From positions 1 through 6,519 of the forward strand of contig JAZGAA010000030.1 of assembly GCA_036444215.1 (NCBI GenBank): a stretch of DNA of 6,519 nucleotides, read 5' to 3'. Each line of letters opens with the position of its first letter. The stretch's first letter is position 1. The translations under genes and the position numbers were made by a program. Positions 1 through 4,781 of the stretch are shown here, in pieces. The DNA is from CAJVXI01 sp036444215. GTDB taxonomy: Bacteria; Patescibacteriota; Minisyncoccia; UBA6257; UBA9933. The notes under the pieces were generated by a model. It made no database searches, had not been told where the DNA came from, and was given only the letters and a program-made list of their open reading frames with translations.

Positions 1-1115
1 GCGCTCAAAGCTTAATATTGGCGCAAATTAAAAGCTTGGGAACTAATTTAATTGGCGTATTACCAGGACACTCAGAGGAAGAAAATCCTCTTAGCGCTTT
101 TATGGGATTTTCCGTAACAACTTTAACTTATGAAGACGCAATGGCTTTGCGTGAAAAAAGAAACGTTCCCAATATTATTGACGTTGTTGCTTACAGCAAG
201 GGCGTTGGAACCGTTGTTTGGAGTTCTAATTCTTATGATACTAATTTAAGCGGAGCAACCGTTGGTTATCTTGAAGTGGAAGGGGGCAAGGTTGAGAAAG
301 GACGTTTTTTCACCAAAGAAGAGGAAAAAAACTTCGTCAGAGTAGCGGTATTGGGCAGCGCGGTAAAAGAAGAACTTTTTGGAGAATCCGAAGCTGTTAG
401 ACAACGAATTAAAATAAAAAATCAAAGTTTTGAAGTAATTGGAGTTATGGAAGAACGGGGAGTTGTTGCTATGCAGGATTATGATGACCAGGTTTTTCTG
501 CCAATAAAAACCGCGCAGAAATTAATTGGAGTAAACCACATAGGATTAATTCGCGCTAAAATTGACCATAAAGACAACATTGAAAGGGCAATAATGGATG
601 TAAAGGCCACATTGCGAGAGCGCCACGACATAACTGACATCAGCGGCAAAAGCGATGACTTTACCGTTAGAAGCTCTGTTCAGGCGCTGGATATAATAAC
701 TGACGTTACTAATGCTTTAAAATATTTCTTAGCGGCTATGGCTGCCTTGTCTTTAATTGTTGGCGGTATTGGAATTATGAACATTATGCTTATATCCGTA
801 ACCGAACGCACGCGAGAAATCGGTTTACGAAAAGCTATTGGCGCCAACAATCACAATATTCTAAATCAGTTTTTAATAGAGGCAATCACCATTACTTTAC
901 TTGGCGGTATTATCGGCATTCTACTGGGAGTATTTGTTTCTTTTTTGATTGCTGTCGGGGCGCACCTTATGGATTATGATTGGGCTTTTGTTATTTCTCC
1001 TTTTTCAATTTTAATTGCTATTTTCGTTTCTACGGCTATTGGTTTGATTTTCGGACTCTATCCAGCCATCAAAGCGAGCAAATTAAACCCGATTGATGCC
1101 CTAAGGTATGAATAA
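1..1115 (+). CDS. MacB/FtsX-family ABC transporter permease, 5'-partial
   Basis: This is a half-permease of a MacB-type ABC transporter, an inner-membrane protein that couples cytoplasmic ATP hydrolysis to movements of a large extracytoplasmic domain. The frame is open to the left edge, so the gene starts outside the window and the TTG at 18 is only an internal leucine. Aligned by eye with the next gene, about 46 N-terminal residues including TM1 are missing. Counting from codon 18, the extracytoplasmic domain covers about residues 1-230, with a GRFF motif near 95-98. Three membrane segments follow at about 236-260, 286-314 and 326-348. The conserved cytoplasmic loop ERTREIGLRKAIGA is at 263-276, and the C-terminus NPIDALRYE is typical of the family. 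No ATPase domain is present. The stop overlaps the next gene's start by 8 bases. The substrate cannot be told from sequence. Confidence 0.9.
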   Translation, partial: AQSLILAQIKSLGTNLIGVLPGHSEEENPLSAFMGFSVTTLTYEDAMALREKRNVPNIIDVVAYSKGVGTVVWSSNSYDTNLSGATVGYLEVEGGKVEKGRFFTKEEEKNFVRVAVLGSAVKEELFGESEAVRQRIKIKNQSFEVIGVMEERGVVAMQDYDDQVFLPIKTAQKLIGVNHIGLIRAKIDHKDNIERAIMDVKATLRERHDITDISGKSDDFTVRSSVQALDIITDVTNALKYFLAAMAALSLIVGGIGIMNIMLISVTERTREIGLRKAIGANNHNILNQFLIEAITITLLGGIIGILLGVFVSFLIAVGAHLMDYDWAFVISPFSILIAIFVSTAIGLIFGLYPAIKASKLNPIDALRYE

Positions 1116-2400
1116 AATATTTTTATCAGCATTCAAAATAGCTTTTCAGGCATTACGCGCTCATAAAGTCAGGACTGGTCTGGCTGTTTTGGGCGTAATG
1201 ATAGGGATTGCCGCGGTAATTATAGTTTTCTCGGCTGGCGCAGGACTTGATAATCTCATCTCAAGTCAGATTGAATCATTTGGCAGCGATATAATTGAAA
1301 CAGAAATAAAAGTGCCAAGCAGTAAAAAGGGATTTGCCAGTGAACAGCAAAGCGGAATTAATCTTCTTATGGGTATTCAAATTACCACTCTTTCTCTTGA
1401 CGACATGGAAGACGTCAATAAATTGCCCAACATAGAAAATAGTTATGCGGCTGTTATGACTCAGGAACCTATAGTTTATAACGAAGAAATATATAGAACC
1501 GTTGTCATAGCTACTACTGCCAGTTACGTAGATATTGACAGGGCTGAAATTGAAAAAGGACGATTTTTTTTAGAAGTAGAGGATAAAGCGCTTTCACAAA
1601 TTGCAATTTTGGGCTCTGGAATTAAAGAAAAATTATTTGGCGAGAGTGATGCCATTGGTAAATCAATTAAAATACGCAAAACAAGATTTCGAGTAATCGG
1701 AATAATGGAAGAACTGGGAGCGGTTATGGGAATGGATTTTGATGATTTTGTTTATATACCCGTAAGAACCATGCAGAAAAAAGTTATGGGCATAGATTAC
1801 GTTCATTATATGATGCATAAGGTGCGCGATATTTCTTTATCTGACAGAACAGCTGAAGAAATCAGATTTTTATTAAGAGAAAATCATAATATACCTCAAC
1901 CGGAAGAAATTAGAAGAGATTGGACTGACACTGGTAGGGATGATTTTCGGGTGGTAACAATGGCTGAAATGATGGAAATAATGGGAAATGTCAGCACTTA
2001 TTTAACCTTGCTTCTTCTTGCTATAGTAGCGATATCATTGGTGGTTGGCGGTGTGGGAATACTCAATGTTATGTACGTAATAGTGAATGAGCGAACACCT
2101 GAAATCGGACTCAGAAAAGCGGTTGGCGCCACTTATTCAGATATTATGTGGCAGTTTTTAATTGAATCGTCTCTGATTACATTGGCCGGAGGAGTGGTGG
2201 GTATTATATTTGGCGCTGTAATTTCTTATTTAATATCAATAGGCGCTGGTTTTTATGGTCTTGATTGGCATTTTAGCATACCTGTTGCGGCATTTATTAC
2301 TGCCATAATCTTTTCTATAGTTTTTGGCATTCTCTTTGGTGTTTATCCGGCTCGCAAGGCAGCCAGGATGAATCCCGTAGAAGCATTGGGGTATGAGTAA
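1108..2400 (+). CDS. MacB/FtsX-family ABC transporter permease, complete
   Basis: This is a complete 430-residue permease of the MacB type and a tandem paralogue of the preceding gene. TM1 is at about residues 22-45. A ~250-residue extracytoplasmic MacB-like domain follows (GRFF at 151-154, LFGESDAIG at 176-184), then TM2 299-323, TM3 351-378 and TM4 391-413. The cytoplasmic loop NERTPEIGLRKAVGA is at 327-341 and the tail at 411-430 is the family ending. Canonical MacB carries a fused N-terminal ATPase; this protein has none, so a separate ATPase subunit is inferred. The ATG lies inside the end of the upstream gene (ATGAATAA overlap), with only AAGG one base before it, which points to translational coupling. 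The two proteins probably form a heterodimeric permease. Transport of a peptide, lipid or drug is possible but not determinable. Confidence 0.92.
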   Translation: MNKIFLSAFKIAFQALRAHKVRTGLAVLGVMIGIAAVIIVFSAGAGLDNLISSQIESFGSDIIETEIKVPSSKKGFASEQQSGINLLMGIQITTLSLDDMEDVNKLPNIENSYAAVMTQEPIVYNEEIYRTVVIATTASYVDIDRAEIEKGRFFLEVEDKALSQIAILGSGIKEKLFGESDAIGKSIKIRKTRFRVIGIMEELGAVMGMDFDDFVYIPVRTMQKKVMGIDYVHYMMHKVRDISLSDRTAEEIRFLLRENHNIPQPEEIRRDWTDTGRDDFRVVTMAEMMEIMGNVSTYLTLLLLAIVAISLVVGGVGILNVMYVIVNERTPEIGLRKAVGATYSDIMWQFLIESSLITLAGGVVGIIFGAVISYLISIGAGFYGLDWHFSIPVAAFITAIIFSIVFGILFGVYPARKAARMNPVEALGYE

Positions 2401-2420
2401 TCTCTAATCAATCTCGAATC
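2401..2420. repeat. Short dispersed intergenic repeat, copy A
   Basis: The stretch directly after the permease stop holds TAATCAATCTCGAAT at 2405-2419. It is identical over 15 bases to 6448-6462, directly after the groEL stop. It begins with TCTCTAAT, a unit that also occurs twice in tandem in the downstream copy. The placement just behind stop codons suggests a dispersed 3'-flanking element; function unknown. Confidence 0.6.
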
Positions 2421-2426
2421 GGATAC

Positions 2427-2454
2427 TTTATTTTGTCAAGCTTTGTAGTATAAT
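2427..2454 (+). promoter_or_regulatory. Putative rmuC promoter, possibly leaderless
   Basis: A perfect TATAAT lies at 2449-2454. The expected start point, about 7 nt downstream, falls on the A of the rmuC ATG at 2461. The -35 is unclear: TTTATT at 2427-2432 has a 16-nt spacer but matches poorly, while the better TTGTCA at 2433-2438 is only 10 nt from the -10. There is no Shine-Dalgarno before the ATG, which fits a leaderless message. Confidence 0.45.
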
Positions 2455-2460
2455 TTATTT

Positions 2461-3513
2461 ATGACAATGGAAATAATTTTTCTCATTATTATTTTATTAG
2501 TTTTATTGGGCGGATTGGCGTTGATTTTTTGGTTTCTAAGAAATCGTTTATCGGCTTCAAAAACCGATGACCAATCGCTTTTGATGCTTCAAGAACAATT
2601 AAAAGAAATCAGGGGAACGCTTGATGTAAAAATAGGAGAGTCAACAAAAGCCATCAGGGAGCAATTTGGCGAAAGCGCTAAAATTATTCGTGATGTTACT
2701 GAACGGCTGGTTAAATTGGATGAAACCAATAAGCAGGTAGTGAATTTCGCTGACCAGCTCCAGAATCTTCAGGATATTTTAAAAAATCCTAAACAAAGAG
2801 GAGTGTTGGGAGAGTATTATCTGGAAACCGTGCTGAAAAACGTTATGCCGCCCGGCACTTTTCAAATGCAGTATGAATTTAAAGACAATACCATTGTTGA
2901 CGCGGTAATTTTTGTCAAAGACAAAATTATTCCAATTGATTCAAAATTCAGTTTGGAAAATTATAACCGGATTTTAGAAGCAAAAGACGACACAGAACGA
3001 AGCCGCTTGGAAATCGCTTTTCGCGAGGACTTAAAAAATCGTATTGACGAAACCGCCAAATACATAAAACCCGAAGAAGAAACAATGGAATTCGCCTTTA
3101 TGTTTATTCCGGCTGAAGCGGTTTATTATGACTTATTAATTAACAAAATCGGCGCTGTAAAATCCAATACTCGCGACTTAATACAATACGCTGCCGGCGA
3201 GAAAAAAGTAATGATTGTCTCGCCAACCACTTTTTTGGCTTATCTTCAAACCGTACTCCAGGGATTAAAAGCCCTACAAATTGAAGAGTCAGCCAAAGAA
3301 ATCCGTAAGAGAGTAGAGGATTTGGGTCGCCATCTTTCCAGTTATGAAACTTATATGAAAAAATTAGGCACTCATTTAGGCACAACCGTAAATATGTACA
3401 ACAACGCTTATAAAGAACTGGGTAAAATTGACAAAGACGTTTTGAAGATTAGCGGTGAAGCAATAGAAGTTGAGCCAATGTCTTTGGAAAAACCAAAGGA
3501 GGAAACGGAATAG
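2461..3513 (+). CDS. rmuC: RmuC family protein (DNA recombination, predicted nuclease fold)
   Basis: RmuC was linked genetically in E. coli to limiting recombination at inverted repeats; its biochemical role is not settled. The family core is predicted to resemble PD-(D/E)XK nucleases. In this 350-residue protein an N-terminal membrane segment (about residues 3-26) is followed by a charged, probably coiled-coil stretch (33-110). The RmuC core then runs to about 335. Family motifs visible are KQRGVLGEYYLE (111-122), D147, the IDSK motif at 159-162 (a D-x-K pair, D160 and K162), FMFIPAEAVYYDLL (213-226) and VSPTTFLAYLQTV (253-265). E117, D147, D160 and K162 are candidate active-site residues by analogy only. 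The tail is acidic. An in-frame ATG at 2467 is an alternative start two codons later. No terminator follows. Confidence 0.93.
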   Translation: MTMEIIFLIIILLVLLGGLALIFWFLRNRLSASKTDDQSLLMLQEQLKEIRGTLDVKIGESTKAIREQFGESAKIIRDVTERLVKLDETNKQVVNFADQLQNLQDILKNPKQRGVLGEYYLETVLKNVMPPGTFQMQYEFKDNTIVDAVIFVKDKIIPIDSKFSLENYNRILEAKDDTERSRLEIAFREDLKNRIDETAKYIKPEEETMEFAFMFIPAEAVYYDLLINKIGAVKSNTRDLIQYAAGEKKVMIVSPTTFLAYLQTVLQGLKALQIEESAKEIRKRVEDLGRHLSSYETYMKKLGTHLGTTVNMYNNAYKELGKIDKDVLKISGEAIEVEPMSLEKPKEETE

Positions 3514-3523
3514 CCACTAGGCC

Positions 3524-3553
3524 TTGACAATCGACTATAACTACTGGTATACT
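3524..3553 (+). promoter_or_regulatory. Strong sigma70-like promoter with extended -10
   Basis: A consensus TTGACA (3524-3529) is separated by 18 nt from TATACT (3548-3553), which is preceded by TGG (3545-3547) as an extended -10. It is the best promoter in the window. Predicted initiation near 3560 leaves a ~60-nt A-rich leader before the ATG at 3623, in which I see no stable hairpin. Confidence 0.75.
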
Positions 3554-3622
3554 ATTTACAGCACTCAAACAATCAAATAAGGATAGAAATAGAAACAATT
3601 TAAACAGCAAAGAGGGAATGGT

Positions 3623-3922
3623 ATGGTATCTAAAGAAATGAAGAAAAAGATTGAAAAACAGATGTCGCTTAGAAGAAAAACAGGCAACTGGACTCATTTA
3701 AAAAGAATTCATAAAAGAGTTGTTGGATACGGCTCTAATCTTGAAAAAGGTTTAAATGTTAAAAATATGAGTGGCGACATTTCTGCTTTATGGGGCGGCG
3801 ACGGCTCTAAAGTTTCAGGAGATATGTCTATGTTTTCGGGAGATATTACCGGAATTAAAGCGACTGCCCGCGAAATACTGTTTGTTTTAAATGGAAATAA
3901 TAAAAAATATAGCAAGATTTAA
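3623..3922 (+). CDS. Small basic protein with tandem GD repeats, unknown function
   Basis: I do not recognise this 99-residue protein as a named family. The N-terminal third (about residues 4-33) is rich in Lys and Arg, including KEMKKKIEKQ and LKRIHKRVV. Residues 49-76 contain four short tandem units centred on GD at 51-52, 59-60, 66-67 and 73-74 (spacing 8, 7, 7), of the form SGD-[IM]-[ST]; the second unit is degenerate. Such periodic GD/S/T repeats suggest a small beta-solenoid-like stack, perhaps a shortened member of longer GDVS-repeat proteins, but this is inference. There is no signal peptide or membrane segment. The start is supported by AGAGGG at 3611-3616, 6 nt before the ATG, and by the upstream promoter. 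It is first in a two-gene operon and its stop overlaps the next gene's ribosome site. The basic N-terminus would permit nucleic-acid or ribosome binding, but nothing proves it. Confidence 0.75.
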   Translation: MVSKEMKKKIEKQMSLRRKTGNWTHLKRIHKRVVGYGSNLEKGLNVKNMSGDISALWGGDGSKVSGDMSMFSGDITGIKATAREILFVLNGNNKKYSKI

Positions 3923-3928
3923 AGGAGG
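3922..3928 (+). promoter_or_regulatory. Consensus Shine-Dalgarno deciding the start at 3936
   Basis: AAGGAGG overlaps the last base of the preceding TAA and sits 7 nt before the ATG at 3936. It selects that ATG over the in-frame ATG at 3891, which lies inside the preceding gene and lacks a comparable site. Confidence 0.85.
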
Positions 3929-3935
3929 AAACTTT

Positions 3936-4235
3936 ATGGTTGATTCTGGTTTAGGGGTCGGAGAGGCAGAGGTTTTAAAAGTAAAAAACAAAGCAAATAA
4001 AAGGAAACATGGTCAGCGATTCGGTAGCGAAAAAGAGGCGCTTAATGTAATGTATCCAGGAGAAATAGCTGTCGTCATTGTTGATAAAGATAAATCAGCT
4101 ATTGAATTTTATGGAGAGCCGACTAAAGATGAGATAGAAAATTTTCTTATTGGAGCCAAAGAATTATATACAGACAAAAAGGTGAAGATAAAAACAATAC
4201 GCAAAGAAAACAAAAAAAGGATGATACCATATTAA
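3936..4235 (+). CDS. Small charged protein, unknown function
   Basis: This 99-residue protein matches no family I can name. A Gly-rich start (GLGVGEAEV) leads into a basic stretch (about residues 15-34, KVKNKANKRKHGQRFGSEKE). A probable beta-strand follows (EIAVVIVD, 43-50), then SAIEFYG (54-60), an amphipathic helix (TKDEIENFLIGAKELY, 63-78), a final Lys-rich strand (KVKIKTIRK, 82-90) and a basic tail. The order looks like a compact alpha/beta domain, probably cytosolic, with no signal peptide or membrane segment. The start is set by the AAGGAGG at 3922-3928. An intrinsic terminator begins 12 nt after the stop, so it closes the operon that starts at 3524. A role shared with the preceding GD-repeat protein is inferred from cotranscription only. 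Confidence 0.78.
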   Translation: MVDSGLGVGEAEVLKVKNKANKRKHGQRFGSEKEALNVMYPGEIAVVIVDKDKSAIEFYGEPTKDEIENFLIGAKELYTDKKVKIKTIRKENKKRMIPY

Positions 4236-4247
4236 AGCTCAACTTAG

Positions 4248-4285
4248 CCAGTGCCAGCATTTACTGCTCGCACTGGTTTTTTTTT
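4248..4285 (+). terminator. Intrinsic terminator of the two-gene operon
   Basis: CCAGTGC (4248-4254) pairs with GCACTGG (4270-4276). After a single C-C mismatch, AGCA (4256-4259) pairs with TGCT (4265-4268) around a 5-nt loop. Nine T residues (4277-4285) follow at once. This is a textbook rho-independent terminator separating this operon from groES. Confidence 0.93.
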
Positions 4286-4305
4286 ATTGTTTATTTGGTT
4301 ATCAC

Positions 4306-4333
4306 TTGACATTGTTTTTTAAATCCGTAAAAT
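4306..4333 (+). promoter_or_regulatory. groES promoter, sigma70-like
   Basis: TTGACA (4306-4311) and TAAAAT (4328-4333) are 16 nt apart. Initiation about 7 nt later, near 4340, would leave a leader of only about 5 nt before the ATG at 4345. No CIRCE inverted repeat (TTAGCACTC-N9-GAGTGCTAA) is present, and the boxes do not look like a sigma32 promoter. Confidence 0.7.
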
Positions 4334-4344
4334 TGAGAGAGTAT

Positions 4345-4635
4345 ATGAATCTTAAACCACTCTCAAATCATCTTTTTATAGAACCAATTGAAGAAGAAAA
4401 AACTACTAAGTCCGGCATTGTCCTGCCTGAAACAGTTGAAAAAGAAAAACCCATCAAGGGCAAGGTTATTGCTGTTGGGCCCGGGAAAATAAATGAAAAA
4501 GGCGATAGAATTCCAATGTCGGTTAAAGTCAACGACATTGTTTTATTTAAAAAATACGGTCCCGACGAAATAGAAATTGACGATAAGAAATACCTCGTAG
4601 GCGACGAGGATGATATACTCGCAATCATAGAATGA
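4345..4635 (+). CDS. groES: Co-chaperonin GroES (Cpn10)
   Basis: GroES forms the heptameric lid that closes the GroEL folding chamber in the cytosol. The 96-residue product has the usual family length. It starts with the typical LKPLSNHLFIEPIEEE strand, then the mobile-loop region around TTKSGIVLPET (residues 19-29), whose IVL tripeptide (25-27) contacts the GroEL apical domain. GKVIAVGPGKINEKGDRIP (39-57) follows, then VKVNDIVLFKKYG (60-72) and the closing YLVGDEDDILAIIE (83-96). The ATG at 4345 gives the canonical N-terminus; the in-frame TTG at 4306 is the promoter -35 box and is rejected. The GAGAGAG purine run (4335-4341) is too close to the ATG to be a good ribosome site. The stop is TGA, buried in a hairpin. 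It forms an operon with groEL, interrupted by a repeat element. Confidence 0.96.
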   Translation: MNLKPLSNHLFIEPIEEEKTTKSGIVLPETVEKEKPIKGKVIAVGPGKINEKGDRIPMSVKVNDIVLFKKYGPDEIEIDDKKYLVGDEDDILAIIE

Positions 4636-4642
4636 TTGCGAG
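4618..4642 (+). other. Perfect 11-bp hairpin across the groES stop codon
   Basis: CTCGCAATCAT (4618-4628) is the exact reverse complement of ATGATTGCGAG (4632-4642), with the 3-nt loop AGA. The TGA stop (4633-4635) lies in the 3' arm. No T-tract follows, so it is not a standard terminator. It could stabilise the groES message end, act as a processing site, or tune groES/groEL output. Confidence 0.75.
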
Positions 4643-4772
4643 AAGCACCAAATTCCAAGCACCAAATAACAAATAAGCACCAAATTCAAAATTCTAAACA
4701 CGACGGGTTTCGGTCATTGAAATTTCGGTCATTGGAATTTATTTGTAATTTGGAATTTGTTATTTGGAATTT
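4643..4772. repeat. Intergenic repeat element with imperfect inverted arms
   Basis: The left part holds three copies of AAGCACCAAAT (4643-4653, 4657-4667, 4675-4685). The centre holds TTTCGGTCATTG twice (4708-4719, 4723-4734). The right part holds ATTTGGAATTT twice (4748-4758, 4762-4772). The arms are imperfect inverted repeats: CCAAATAACAAAT at 4662-4674 is the exact reverse complement of 4755-4767, and AAATTCCAA at 4650-4658 that of 4764-4772. I see no transposase, and target duplications are not evident. It resembles the low-complexity palindromic elements scattered between genes in many uncultured-bacterial genomes, from general familiarity and not a search. It ends 9 bases before the groEL ATG. 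Confidence 0.75.
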
Positions 4773-4781
4773 AATAAAATT

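Noticed and set aside
18..20. TTG as the start codon of the first permease gene
   Set aside because: The frame is open upstream to the window edge and the residues there align with the paralogue, so TM1 and the true start lie outside the window.
2433..2438. TTGTCA as the -35 for the TATAAT before rmuC
   Set aside because: The spacer is only 10 nt, too short for a sigma70 promoter, so it is not used as the main -35 call.
3495..3502. AAAGGAGG Shine-Dalgarno-like sequence near the end of rmuC
   Set aside because: No start codon at a suitable distance follows; it encodes part of the Lys/Glu-rich RmuC tail.
3561..3566. GCACTC as a possible half of a CIRCE operator
   Set aside because: No GAGTGC partner is found at the required spacing, and it precedes the small-protein operon, not groES.
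3891..3935. Upstream in-frame ATG for the second small gene
   Set aside because: It lies inside the preceding gene and has no ribosome site, whereas the ATG at 3936 has a consensus AAGGAGG 7 nt before it.
4306..4344. TTG start extending GroES by 13 residues
   Set aside because: That TTG is the first three bases of the -35 TTGACA, and GroES starting at 4345 has the normal length and N-terminus.
4764..4781. TTG start extending GroEL by 6 residues
   Set aside because: It falls within the repeat arm, and MAKQ at 4782 is the usual GroEL start.
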